NCBI GenBank assembly: GCA_022843745.1
Contig: JALHNB010000001.1
Span: forward strand, 152,019 to 216,018
Source of the DNA: Anaerolineae bacterium
GTDB taxonomy: Bacteria; Chloroflexota; Anaerolineae; Aggregatilineales; Phototrophicaceae
DNA: 64,000 nt
Direction of reading: 5' to 3'
Shown: one piece after another, positions 53,796 to 63,092 of the stretch
How positions within the stretch are numbered: position 1 is the first letter of the stretch
Layout of the letters: the number at the start of each line of letters is the position of its first letter
Program-made: the position numbers and the translations under genes
Notes under the pieces: model-generated
What the model was told of the DNA's origin: nothing
Databases searched by the model: none
What the model saw: the letters and a program-made list of their open reading frames with translations, nothing else

Positions 53796-56042
53796 TTAAT
53801 TCCCTACTGCAATTTCTTTTCCGTCCACGAGTGCGGCGAACTTCAAGCCGTCACCATTAGGTGCATCGATGCGTACCTGTGTTCCGGCGGGTGGGTTGCT
53901 CTTGAGCAAGAAGTCAGCCAGCGGCTCACGCACGAAGCGCCGGATGATACGTTTCAGCGGACGCGCACCATATTCCGGCTCGTCGTTCTGTGCCAGCATC
54001 CATTGAACTGCTTCTTCCGTAAAATCAAGCTTCAGGCCGCGATCCTGCGCCAGTTTGCCTTCACTTTTGAGTTGTAGCTTGAGAATCGCGTACAGGTCTT
54101 CGTTGGTCAGCGCACTGAACATAATCACTTCGTCCAGACGATTCAGAAATTCTGGCCGGAAAAATGTTCGCACTTCCTCCATCGCTTCCTCACGGATTTC
54201 GTCGGTGATGACCGGGACGGCCAGTTCGTGCGAACCGAGGTTGCTGGTGAGGATAATCACCGTTTCGCTGAACTGTGTCGTGTTGCCGCGCCCATCGGTC
54301 AGGCGGCCTTCTTCGATCACTTGCAGCAAAATATCGAGGATGCGGGGATGCGCTTTTTCCACCTCGTCGAACAGCACGATAATGTAGGGCTGTTGGCGGA
54401 CGCGCTCGGTCAATTGGCCGCCTGCTTCGCTATCGACATAACCACTCGGCGAACCGATCAAACGATTCAGGCTGCTTTCGTCTTTAAATTCGCTCATGTC
54501 GAGCGGCAGCATGGCATCTTCACTACCGAACATGAACTCCGCCAGCGCTTTTGCCAGTTCCGTTTTACCGACACCCGTTGGCCCCAAAAACAGGAATGCG
54601 CCGATAGGTCGTTTGGCATCTTTCAGGCCGACTCGTGCGGTTTTGATCGCGCGGCTGACGGCTAGAACAGCTTCTTCCTGCCCGATCAAGCGCTCCTGGA
54701 GATGTTCGACCATGCTGGCATAGCGCAGGCGCTCGTCTTCACCGAGCTTGCTCACCGGGATTCCGGTCATCTGGCTGGCAGTCAGCGTCACATCCTCCGC
54801 GTCCATATTGGAGTGGTCTTTGAGTTCCGGCTTGAACGCGAGGTGCGACTGCTTGCTCATATTAACCATCGCTGCGGTACGGTGGAGCAGTTGCTCGGCG
54901 CTGCGTGGCAAAGGCGTTGCGCCCATGTAGCGCTTCGCCAGTCGTGCGGCGATGGGCAGCGTATCGTCATCAATCTCAAGCTGATAATCTGATTGCAGGT
55001 GCGGCTTCATAATCTTGAGGATTTCAATGGTTTCCTCAACCGTCGGCTCTGGAACGCGCAAAACCTGGCTGTTTTCGGCAATCGACATCACCGTCGCGAT
55101 GCGCTGGTTGTATTCCTGTTCGGTGGTCGAGGCGATAATGACCGGATCGTCGTCCAGAAACGCTTTTTGAATCAGCGGTGTCGATTTGGTGAAGTCCGCG
55201 CGGATTTGCCCGCCAAAAAAGCGATGCAGATGCGGGATAAACAGGATGCCGCCGCGTGCCTGATTCAGCCCGGCGCGAACAGCTTTGTGATCGTTATCCA
55301 GCAGCGCCGTCTCGTCAATCCGCACCAGACTGCTAAGACCTTTCGGCCCTTTGCCCTGCGACATCAGCAGCGATAGGCTGTAGGCCAACGTGCGCTTGCC
55401 CACACCATCCGGGCCGATCAAAATAATATGACGGTTAATCGCTTGCGTGAGAATGTTAATCATCTCGCGCAGCAAATCCTCGCGGAAATAGACCGCACGT
55501 AATTCACCCGCTTTTGCGGAAGCGACATAATCCTGAGTCGTGCCGCTGTCGGGCTTGCTGCCATACTGCTGCTTGTCGCCCATAATATCAGTCAGCGCTT
55601 TGGGCGTGATCCCGTGTTGGCGCAGCAGGCCGCTGGTACTCATCGAGCCTTCTGCCAGCACCAGCAGGACATGATCGGTATCCACGCGCACTTCGTCGGT
55701 GGAGTTGGCCGCGCTGAGAGCATCGTCGATCAAAATAATTGTCTGCCGCGAAAGGGGAATACTGCGGTTGGCGCGTCCGATAAAATCCAGATTGCCGTTC
55801 TGGTCGCGGCGATTTTCGACAGCCAGGTGTACCTGCCGTTCCAGCTTGGTCAGATCAACCGCGCGACTGCTTTTGAACACGTCCAACAGGCGCGTGGCGG
55901 CGGTATCTGGACGGCGCAGCAAAGCCAGCAGTACCAATTCGGGCATCACTGTCGGCTTGCGATATTCATCTTTGAGCACAGCGGCATCATTGAGTACGGC
56001 ATCCATGTCTTTCGAGAGAAGATCGGGGTTTAGCGTTCCCAT
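53796..56042 (-). CDS. Clp/Hsp100 AAA+ ATPase with a degenerate first Walker B
   Basis: A 748-residue class-I Clp ATPase: a double Clp-N domain (~1-150), NBD1 (~180-400; Walker A GPDGVGKR) and NBD2 (~440-720; GPTGVGKTELAKALAEF, IVLFDEVEKAHP, final YGARPLKRIIRR). No ClpB middle domain is seen. In NBD1 the Walker B reads GGILFIPHLHRFFGG, with Pro-His in place of Asp-Glu, so only NBD2 should hydrolyse ATP. It probably remodels or unfolds proteins and may be governed by the kinase/phosphatase/VWA genes just upstream (115 bp from the kinase stop). Confidence 0.88.
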   Translation of the reverse strand: MGTLNPDLLSKDMDAVLNDAAVLKDEYRKPTVMPELVLLALLRRPDTAATRLLDVFKSSRAVDLTKLERQVHLAVENRRDQNGNLDFIGRANRSIPLSRQTIILIDDALSAANSTDEVRVDTDHVLLVLAEGSMSTSGLLRQHGITPKALTDIMGDKQQYGSKPDSGTTQDYVASAKAGELRAVYFREDLLREMINILTQAINRHIILIGPDGVGKRTLAYSLSLLMSQGKGPKGLSSLVRIDETALLDNDHKAVRAGLNQARGGILFIPHLHRFFGGQIRADFTKSTPLIQKAFLDDDPVIIASTTEQEYNQRIATVMSIAENSQVLRVPEPTVEETIEILKIMKPHLQSDYQLEIDDDTLPIAARLAKRYMGATPLPRSAEQLLHRTAAMVNMSKQSHLAFKPELKDHSNMDAEDVTLTASQMTGIPVSKLGEDERLRYASMVEHLQERLIGQEEAVLAVSRAIKTARVGLKDAKRPIGAFLFLGPTGVGKTELAKALAEFMFGSEDAMLPLDMSEFKDESSLNRLIGSPSGYVDSEAGGQLTERVRQQPYIIVLFDEVEKAHPRILDILLQVIEEGRLTDGRGNTTQFSETVIILTSNLGSHELAVPVITDEIREEAMEEVRTFFRPEFLNRLDEVIMFSALTNEDLYAILKLQLKSEGKLAQDRGLKLDFTEEAVQWMLAQNDEPEYGARPLKRIIRRFVREPLADFLLKSNPPAGTQVRIDAPNGDGLKFAALVDGKEIAVGN

Positions 56043-56157
56043 GCGTTATTTTCCTGTGGTTATCGTGCATACCTAAAATTAACCCGAAAATGGGTTGGCG
56101 GCAAGGCAATATCTCCTATACGGGCGATTCCCTGCAACGTCGCAAAAAGCCGTCACT

Positions 56158-58092
56158 TCAGCCTTTCAGGATTCTATCAATTAAATCGGCTCGTGTGATC
56201 TGTGAATATCGCTTGAAATGTTCAGAAGCCTGATTGAACTGAGTCGTGACCTGGGCCAGCGTTTTTCGGCGTTTTTCGATCTCAGCCTGGATTTCGCTGA
56301 TCTGGGTTTCATTGGTTTCGCGCTGCTTGGTTTCGAGTGTTTTCTGCTCAAGCGTCCGGCTGGTGAGTTCGCGTGAATAATCGGCATATTTGTCGCGGAT
56401 GGCCTGAATCTCCGGCGAATCGGAGTCCGGCGGCGTATATTCCACCATTTGCTCAAGCATATTGCGCCAATCGAGCAGCCTTTGCCAGTCTTCCAGCACT
56501 TTTTCCGGCGAGGCATTTTTGAACGATAAGGCTTGTGTCGCCAGGATTTCATTGCCGGGATGAAGATCGGCAGCCGTTTGGATTCCGAAGTCGTGCAAAC
56601 ACTCTATGCGTTTCTTGCCAAAGCCGAGAACGCCGTCCATTTTTAGCTCCCTCACGCTGATCGGAATCTCGCTCAACTGATTGATGATAGTCTGGTGGCG
56701 ATCATTTTCGACAAATTGGGCGATTTCCTGCTGCTCGTGCAGGGGAATTTCATCAAACTGCTGCCACATCCAGGCGATTTCAATCTCAATCCCCTGTAGT
56801 TCAGCTTCGAGTTTGGCTTTGGTATCTCGCAGATAATTCACCGCTAATTCGAGATTGGCTTCAGCATTCGCTTTTTGCTCGACCAGTCGATAGTAGACCG
56901 TTTCGAATTTTTTCCGTTCAATCGCTTCCGGGTAAGTCGGGAATCTTTCGTCCACCCGCTTGCTGACGTAATCCTGAAACGAGAATACAAGGCGGCTGAA
57001 ACGCTTGACGACGTTCATCGCGTTATATTCCGACTCAAATGCTTTTCGCTCTTGGGCGACAAACGCATCGCTGAATCGTGCATCCTGATAATCGGCAATC
57101 CACGACGCAGGCTTCGGTATCGTTACGGTTGGCGGGGTGGGCGCATCGGGCAGGCGATCCGGCATCCAACTGGCGAATGACCAGCGTTTGGGGCGAATTT
57201 CGTCCAGTGGCAGGACATCCAGATAGGATGGAACACCCAGAATACGCACGATCTGTTCGGCTAACTCGCGAACCTGCGGGTTACGATGACTGCGCAGTGT
57301 GGCAAATGTTTTCGAGTTATTCGGCGCGTTGTAATCGCTGTCGCGGAAAATCAGGCTGTCTTCGCCCGCGCCCGTTTGCCGCCACAACGACGGATCGAGC
57401 GCCACGATTTGCAGCGATGTTCGAATCACCCAGGTCGAAAAATTGTCGATATTCAGGAAGCTGTTCGCGTTAATTCCAGCGTCGGATTTGCGAGTGGGGT
57501 GCTGATAATGGCGGTGTCCGAGTTCGTAGCCTTTTTTGCCGATCAGCGACTGAATATAAATGCCGTCGTAGTCGATGAGTTTAATTTCGCCGTTATCCAT
57601 GACGACGATATTGCCGTGCTGCAAATCCCCATGTGCGATAGAGGCTTCCCGCAGCGAACGGCAGACATCGACCCAACGATTGACCAGTGGCTGGATTCGG
57701 TTGGGCTGGTTGATATTCTGCTCGATATAGGAATCCAGATTTAAGCCCTTCATCCATTCCATCTTGACGATAGGATACCAGCGACCAGCGGCTCGTATTC
57801 CCTGTGTCAGATATTGGAAGCCCACCATAAAGGGAAGCTTATATTGCTTTAAATGCTGGCTGATGGCATCGTAGCGATCTTTCTGATCGGTGATTTCGCG
57901 GGAAAAGCAGCGCACCGCCCAGGTACGATTCCCGGACTGCACCTGAAAAACCGTCGCGAAATTGCCGGACACCGGGCGCGGCTGACCGAGTTTATTAACA
58001 ATGACGGTGCCATTCTGAAGCTCAAGATCGGAAAACGCATAGCGTGGGTTTTGCAGGGCTTCAGAATAGTCGCTGAGACTAGGCCATGCCAA
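56158..58092 (-). CDS. Protein-kinase-like protein with coiled coil and HhH (TerY-P type)
   Basis: A 644-residue protein. The kinase domain (~35-260) has NFATVF as a glycine-loop equivalent, WAVRCF with Arg in the usual Lys place, HGDLQHGN catalytic loop and IDYDG for DFG. A long helical part (~330-460) precedes a helix-hairpin-helix (VLGFGKKRIECLHDFGIQ, ~510-530) and a coiled coil (~560-630). Such kinases form triads with PP2C and VWA (TerY-P systems in tellurite/stress loci). It starts at TTG (58092), with AGGAG 7 bases upstream, overlapping PP2C by 14 bp. Confidence 0.85.
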   Translation of the reverse strand: MAWPSLSDYSEALQNPRYAFSDLELQNGTVIVNKLGQPRPVSGNFATVFQVQSGNRTWAVRCFSREITDQKDRYDAISQHLKQYKLPFMVGFQYLTQGIRAAGRWYPIVKMEWMKGLNLDSYIEQNINQPNRIQPLVNRWVDVCRSLREASIAHGDLQHGNIVVMDNGEIKLIDYDGIYIQSLIGKKGYELGHRHYQHPTRKSDAGINANSFLNIDNFSTWVIRTSLQIVALDPSLWRQTGAGEDSLIFRDSDYNAPNNSKTFATLRSHRNPQVRELAEQIVRILGVPSYLDVLPLDEIRPKRWSFASWMPDRLPDAPTPPTVTIPKPASWIADYQDARFSDAFVAQERKAFESEYNAMNVVKRFSRLVFSFQDYVSKRVDERFPTYPEAIERKKFETVYYRLVEQKANAEANLELAVNYLRDTKAKLEAELQGIEIEIAWMWQQFDEIPLHEQQEIAQFVENDRHQTIINQLSEIPISVRELKMDGVLGFGKKRIECLHDFGIQTAADLHPGNEILATQALSFKNASPEKVLEDWQRLLDWRNMLEQMVEYTPPDSDSPEIQAIRDKYADYSRELTSRTLEQKTLETKQRETNETQISEIQAEIEKRRKTLAQVTTQFNQASEHFKRYSQITRADLIDRILKG

Positions 58093-58822
58093 CGCTGTTC
58101 TCCTGTGACGTAAGGTTTACGCGCACCAGTGTAACGTCATCATTTTTGCAGACTTTCATGGTGCGGAGGCGGGTGACGAAATACTCGAAAAAGCCCTGAT
58201 CGGTCACACGCAAAAAATTGCGCCGCGTCAGGTATTCATTGGTGAGATAGCAGTGTGCCAGCGCGTCGGTCATCAAAAAAAAATGATCGCCATCCTTCCA
58301 CACTCCCTCAATGGGAATCGGTGTCAGCCCATTATTACGGCTGGGATTGGTCGAGATCAGCGCTGGACGGTTGTTGAACTGCTCCGGCTTGTCAAAAGGT
58401 GATGAGACAATGCGCTCACTTTCGCGAATCTGGAACAGGCAGCTATCGCCAATGCTGACAGCTTTCCAGGTGCCACCGGGGTCAATTTGCAGGCCGAGGA
58501 ATGACGAAAATGCGCCACTCCTCAGCTTTTCTTCGGCATACCAGCTTAAGGGTTTCTCGCGCGTCAGTTCGGTAATCTGCTCCTGCCATTCAAGCGACAG
58601 GGGGCGCATATTTTCGGCATCCAGATCCGCCAGCCGTTTTTCGATAAACGCAGTGACAAGGATATGCGCCCAGAGTCCCGAAAATGACGTTTCGGTTGCG
58701 CCGTCAGCTACCGCACAGAGAAATGTTGATTCGCTGCTGTTGGCATAAGCGAACGCATCTTCATATTCTTCGCGTTGATTCCCTGCTTTTTGCAGCCAGA
58801 AGGCGTGAGTCGTGATGTGCAT
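58079..58822 (-). CDS. PP2C-like protein phosphatase
   Basis: About 247 residues: HAFWLQKAGNQREEYEDAFAY (first metal-binding Asp), LCAVADGATETSFSGLWA (second, with the DG pair), VSIGDSCLFQIR and, near the end, NDDVTLVRVNL, which are PP2C motifs. It would reverse the neighbouring kinase's action. Starts at 58822 (MHITTHAFW); 58828 is possible. It lies 3-8 bp after the VWA stop. Confidence 0.85.
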   Translation of the reverse strand: MHITTHAFWLQKAGNQREEYEDAFAYANSSESTFLCAVADGATETSFSGLWAHILVTAFIEKRLADLDAENMRPLSLEWQEQITELTREKPLSWYAEEKLRSGAFSSFLGLQIDPGGTWKAVSIGDSCLFQIRESERIVSSPFDKPEQFNNRPALISTNPSRNNGLTPIPIEGVWKDGDHFFLMTDALAHCYLTNEYLTRRNFLRVTDQGFFEYFVTRLRTMKVCKNDDVTLVRVNLTSQENSVGMA

Positions 58823-58830
58823 AAGCACCT

Positions 58831-59664
58831 TTACCGTAAGTTGCTAGGCCGTGTACCAATATCCAGGAAGCGGATCACCGAGACAATATCGGCGTTAAAG
58901 ACGAACCCGCGCGACTGCCCGGTTACGCGATAGCCTTCCTGTTCCGCAGCGACGCGGATATGATCCGGCAGTTCGCTCGACATTTTGAACAGTAGCTTGG
59001 CGAATTGATCCGGCAGTTCAGATTCCGTATTCGGAAACTCGAATTTTGAGCCTTCAATCGAGGAGACATGCACGTTGAACAGCAGCACATTGCCGTCCGA
59101 GCTTTTGAGCGCACGAACCTGTTCCGACGCTTTCAACGGGTCGCCGTCGGTAGTTTCGCCGTCGGTGATATTGATGATAATCGGCGGGAAGCCATCGGGG
59201 TGTTGGGTCAACCACTGCTCGATAATTTTTTGCGCCCGGTTGAGCACCTGTACCATCGGTGTGCCGCCGTTGGCGACGGGTTTGAACCAGATCGGGAAGC
59301 GGATTTTTTGCTCCACCAATCCGCCCGCGCCGTCCTCGACTTTTTTCGTACGTTCTTCGATCTCGACGGGCGAGTCGGCAATCGTGCTGATCGGCACAAG
59401 GTCTTTGCCAGCGAGTGTTCCACCGAAAGCCGGGCCGACATTCGCGCCATAGCCCAGAACGCCGACATGATAATAATCGCGCACACCTTCGGATTTCGCG
59501 CATTTGATCGCCAGATTTTGCAGCAAGCGGTTGATCGCGTCGGCTACAGCCTGATCCTTGCGCCCGCCACCGCCGCCAAATTTATCCTGCATCGAGCCGG
59601 ACTGGTCGATGAGAAATAGAAACATACTCGGATTACTGCGGCTGATTTCCGCCTGATAAGCCAT
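58831..59664 (-). CDS. TerY-like VWA-domain protein
   Basis: About 277 residues, a VWA domain with LFLIDQSGSMQDKFG (MIDAS DxSxS), a Thr in the NGGTPMVQVL loop and ITDGETTDGDP. This form with the Gly-rich loop and a late helical part matches TerY-like proteins of the VWA-PP2C-kinase triad. The ATG at 59664 has AGGAG 8 bases upstream; the longer frame to 59736 runs into a hairpin repeat and is unlikely. Confidence 0.87.
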   Translation of the reverse strand: MAYQAEISRSNPSMFLFLIDQSGSMQDKFGGGGGRKDQAVADAINRLLQNLAIKCAKSEGVRDYYHVGVLGYGANVGPAFGGTLAGKDLVPISTIADSPVEIEERTKKVEDGAGGLVEQKIRFPIWFKPVANGGTPMVQVLNRAQKIIEQWLTQHPDGFPPIIINITDGETTDGDPLKASEQVRALKSSDGNVLLFNVHVSSIEGSKFEFPNTESELPDQFAKLLFKMSSELPDHIRVAAEQEGYRVTGQSRGFVFNADIVSVIRFLDIGTRPSNLR

Positions 59665-59705
59665 CTTGATTCTCCTGTTTGTGAATACTGCAAGCGATTT
59701 TAACG

Positions 59706-59739
59706 CTTGTGGGGGCTGCCGCAAAACAGCCCTCACAAG
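59706..59739. repeat. Hairpin repeat upstream of the TerY-like gene
   Basis: CTTGTGGGGGCTG and CAGCCCTCACAAG pair at 12 of 13 positions around an 8-base loop. It sits between the stop of the secreted gene (59788) and the start of the VWA gene, and may end the former or shape the leader of the latter. Confidence 0.65.
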
Positions 59740-59787
59740 TATTATGTTATATGTGGATTGTTTGTCCAGTGTTCAAAATTGGGGGTT

Positions 59788-61281
59788 TTATGGCTCGTAG
59801 GTAAAACTTTCGGCGATACTCCAGCTTCCCCAGCTTCCATTGACCCTGGCACGAACGCGCCAGTAGTAACGCCCACCTACAAATGACATGCTGGTTAGGG
59901 CATAGTCATTCTCATTTCCCGGCGCTGTGAAATCATAGGTGCTGGTAAATCCCGGCTCAGAAGCGACCTCAATCGCATAATCTGTTGCATTTGGGATGCG
60001 ATTCCAGGTTAAAACCACTGTCTCATCAATGATTAAGTTTCGCAGAGGTGCGGCAGTCGCAGTTGAAGTGATATTAACCTGCCGAACGGGACTGCAAGAT
60101 GTTGTCGTCGCACCCGATATTGCACGTACACACCAGTAATGCGGCACATTCAGCAGTGGCGAAGATGGCTTAAAAGTCGTCGGGCTGGTTGACAGAACAG
60201 TGGCAACAACGGTAGTCGGCGGATTCGTGCGACCCAGCAGAATTTCGTAAGTGATAGGAGTGATTGGGCTAGTGACCGTGTTCCAGATGAAGGTTGGCTG
60301 AGAATTGGTACTTTCTGCGCCATTAGCTGGCGTACTGAGGGACGGCGCGGGCAGAACCACAGTCGCGGGCGGCGGCGACACGACCACTTCAAAGGCCGTG
60401 CCAGGGATGGTTTTCAGCCAGTTCAGATCGTCGTCATCCCAGCAGTTATCCAGGTCGCGTTCGCCGGAAATGTACCAGTTTGAGCCATTATCCGCCAGAA
60501 TCATGCCATATTTTTTGAGCGCTGTAGCGATTGCCAATGACTGATCGCCAGCACCCGCAAGACTGTAGCCAGCTTTCAGGCGGAGGCGCAGACCCATCGG
60601 CGGCGCATAGGTGTCATTGTTGTTGGATGCCTCGTGAGTCGCCGGATAAATGTAGGCATTTTTGGTGGTGCTAACGGTAAACCGGAAAGCATGGTTGATC
60701 TCGCCAGTCATGGCTTCGAGGCAGCGGGCGAGTCCAGGGAAAATGGGCAGCCCGGCTGCGTCGGCGGATGTCCACCCATCGGGACGCATCGCGTTAGAGT
60801 TGAGATTATAAATCGCGCCAGAACCGGCTTCCCAGGCTTTTTCCGGGCCGCCGACATACTCAGAAGCATAGGTTTCATAGAGAACGCAGTTATCCCTGTC
60901 GATGGCGATCACGTGACGATCACCGCCGCCTTCAACCGGGGCGTTCGATGGGAAAGGATACGGGCCGGGGTCGCTCTCATCGTCATACTCGAATGTGACC
61001 GGGACTTTTGGCTGTGTGCCTGGGACGGTGATATACGGAATCCCGTAGTCCAGATTTTCGCCAAAATCGGGATGCACATTATCGCCACCATGATTCATGA
61101 TGTAGTCGATAATCTCATCGGAGTCTGCATGAACAGCCGCGCCAGAAATATCCGCGTTCCAGGGGTTATCCAGCGGAAACACCTGACAACCGTCAATCAG
61201 GGGATCAGCACGGGTGACGGTGGGCGAAAAAGCCAGAATAAATGCGAATGCCAAGATGAAAATAGGCGCAATTCTACGCAT
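59788..61281 (-). CDS. Secreted protein with C-terminal Fn3-like domains
   Basis: A 497-residue exported protein (signal peptide MRRIAPIFILAFAFILAFSP...). Residues ~30-300 form a domain I cannot name: CQVFPLDNPWNADIS, GEINHAFRFTV, YPATHEASNNNDTYAPPMGLR and a late DDDDLNWLKTIPGTAFEVV. Similar proteins appear in soil and filamentous bacteria without known function. Residues ~310-497 are two fibronectin-III-like sandwiches. A surface carbohydrate-related role is plausible. Confidence 0.7.
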   Translation of the reverse strand: MRRIAPIFILAFAFILAFSPTVTRADPLIDGCQVFPLDNPWNADISGAAVHADSDEIIDYIMNHGGDNVHPDFGENLDYGIPYITVPGTQPKVPVTFEYDDESDPGPYPFPSNAPVEGGGDRHVIAIDRDNCVLYETYASEYVGGPEKAWEAGSGAIYNLNSNAMRPDGWTSADAAGLPIFPGLARCLEAMTGEINHAFRFTVSTTKNAYIYPATHEASNNNDTYAPPMGLRLRLKAGYSLAGAGDQSLAIATALKKYGMILADNGSNWYISGERDLDNCWDDDDLNWLKTIPGTAFEVVVSPPPATVVLPAPSLSTPANGAESTNSQPTFIWNTVTSPITPITYEILLGRTNPPTTVVATVLSTSPTTFKPSSPLLNVPHYWCVRAISGATTTSCSPVRQVNITSTATAAPLRNLIIDETVVLTWNRIPNATDYAIEVASEPGFTSTYDFTAPGNENDYALTSMSFVGGRYYWRVRARVNGSWGSWSIAESFTYEP

Positions 61282-61366
61282 AATAAATCCTCCCGATACT
61301 TAATATCTAATGTCAGAGTAAGCGGGAATTGAGATGTGATCAATGAAGATTAAGTATTACTCTCGA

Positions 61367-63085
61367 CTACTCCGCTTTCGTCCCCGCGATCAACTCCGGC
61401 GAAAGTGTCACGGGGAGCTGCCCATTCGCCGGGATTGCGCCGAACAGCACGGCACAGGCCGCCGGGACTGCCGGACGCATGGGGCTGTACGTGGCGACAT
61501 AGCCCGCGACATTTGGGAAGGTTTGCCAATCATAGGGCGAAAAAATCGAGACGGCGATGGTTTTTTCCTGCGGGAGCGCGTTCACCAGCGCTTGTTGACG
61601 TTCATTATAAATAGCGTTTTGGGTGAACACGACAGCCGTATCTGACCAGTTAGCCGCTTCGACTGCCCAGCCAATTTGCTCGGCATCCGGCTCATCCGCG
61701 ATGCCAACCCAGCGGATATTTGGATTATATTGGCTGCATTCCTGCTGAATTTGCGCACGAGTGGCGAGAAAAATAATCGCGATCCGGCGGTCAGGAGTCA
61801 GGGGAATGAAATTGTGCCTGTCATAGGCAACAGTGACGCTGGAACGGAATAAATTGTCGATCACCTGCTCATGCTGCGGCAGATTGATTCGCTCGGCGGC
61901 TGTATTTTCATCGAGTGGCTGCCAATCGAGAATGCCAAAACGCGCTTTCGTATCGAGAATCCGCTGCACCGATTCGTCGATCCGTGCTTCGGAAATTTCG
62001 CCGCTGCGCACCGCGTCGATCACGGCTTGGATCATCTGCGTCTGCGTTTCCAGACCGATGCCAGGGCCGGGGGATACGATGTCTACTCCGGCTTTGATCG
62101 CCATAATTGCGGCTGTTGGGTAGCCATATTGTGTATCAATCGCGCCCATATCCATCGCATCGGTGAGGATGATCCCCTGAAAGCCGAGTTCTTCGCGCAA
62201 AATACCCGTGATAATGTTATGGGAGAGGCTGGCGGGCAGATTTTCTTCAGGCTCAAGTGCCGGATACCAGATATGTGCGACCATGACCGCTGCCACGCCT
62301 GCGTCAACACCTCCGCGAAACGCCTCGATCTCAACCGATTCCAGCCGTTCGCGGTCAAGCCGGATAATGGGCAGTTCAGCATGTGAATCGACGCTCGTTT
62401 CGCCATGACCGGGGAAATGTTTGAGAGTCGCCAGTACGCCCTGGCTTTGTAGCCCAAGCGCGACATTACCTGTGGCCTCGCCTACCAGATGCGGATCGCT
62501 GCCAGGTGAACGCCGAAAAATGATCGGATTTTCGCGGTTGGTTTCCAAATCAGCGACGGGCGCGAGATTCATATTAATGCCCACCGCCGCCAATTCTTCG
62601 CCGACCATCTGACCAACCTGCTGCGCGACTTGCGCGCTGCCAGTGGCGGTGACAAGGATCGGGGATGGCAATTGCGTAAAGCCATCGGTCAAGCGCTGAA
62701 CGACTCCGCCTTCCTGGTCGATGGAGATCAAAAGTGGAACGCCGCCCGCGTCAGTGATACTTTGCTGGTAAGCGTTGGTGAGGCGCGTTATCGCCTGCGG
62801 TGTGCCAATATTGGATGTAAATAAAACGACTGCACCTGGCTGCCACTGCCGCAAAAAAGCATCGCCAACTTCGGTCAACTGTGACCCATGCAGCGTCACC
62901 ATGAACATCTGCGCCACACGCTGTTCGAGTGTCCAGTTTTCAAATGTCGATTGTCGGGCAGAGACGGACTGAATAGTAAAAATCAGCAAAAGAAAAATAA
63001 GAGAAAAAAGAAAGCGGTTATTTATCCTAAGAAATAAAAAGCTGACCGCTGAAAGCTGACCACTGAAAGCTGTGTTGTGCTTCAA
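61367..63085 (-). CDS. GH3-family beta-N-acetylhexosaminidase (NagZ-like), secreted
   Basis: About 572 residues. GH3 N-terminal barrel: ISIDQEGGVVQRL, KHFPGHGETSVDSHAELP and ILTDAMDMGAI with the nucleophilic Asp. A second domain follows (~390-572). A signal-like hydrophobic run (FLFSLIFLLLIFTIQSVSA) follows an N-terminal FSGQLSAVSF encoded by an AGCTGA repeat. It starts at TTG 63085 with a weak ribosome site, so the true start is uncertain and may be later. It would trim GlcNAc from wall fragments or glycans outside the cell. Confidence 0.87.
   Translation of the reverse strand: MKHNTAFSGQLSAVSFLFLRINNRFLFSLIFLLLIFTIQSVSARQSTFENWTLEQRVAQMFMVTLHGSQLTEVGDAFLRQWQPGAVVLFTSNIGTPQAITRLTNAYQQSITDAGGVPLLISIDQEGGVVQRLTDGFTQLPSPILVTATGSAQVAQQVGQMVGEELAAVGINMNLAPVADLETNRENPIIFRRSPGSDPHLVGEATGNVALGLQSQGVLATLKHFPGHGETSVDSHAELPIIRLDRERLESVEIEAFRGGVDAGVAAVMVAHIWYPALEPEENLPASLSHNIITGILREELGFQGIILTDAMDMGAIDTQYGYPTAAIMAIKAGVDIVSPGPGIGLETQTQMIQAVIDAVRSGEISEARIDESVQRILDTKARFGILDWQPLDENTAAERINLPQHEQVIDNLFRSSVTVAYDRHNFIPLTPDRRIAIIFLATRAQIQQECSQYNPNIRWVGIADEPDAEQIGWAVEAANWSDTAVVFTQNAIYNERQQALVNALPQEKTIAVSIFSPYDWQTFPNVAGYVATYSPMRPAVPAACAVLFGAIPANGQLPVTLSPELIAGTKAE
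63040..63071. repeat. AGCTGACC tandem repeat at the 5' end of the GH3 gene
   Basis: Two 14-bp units (AGCTGACCRCTGAA) plus a partial third. On the minus strand they encode FSGQLSAVS at the N-terminus of the GH3 frame. The same GCTGA style occurs at 53174. Confidence 0.75.
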
Positions 63086-63092
63086 ATTAAAC

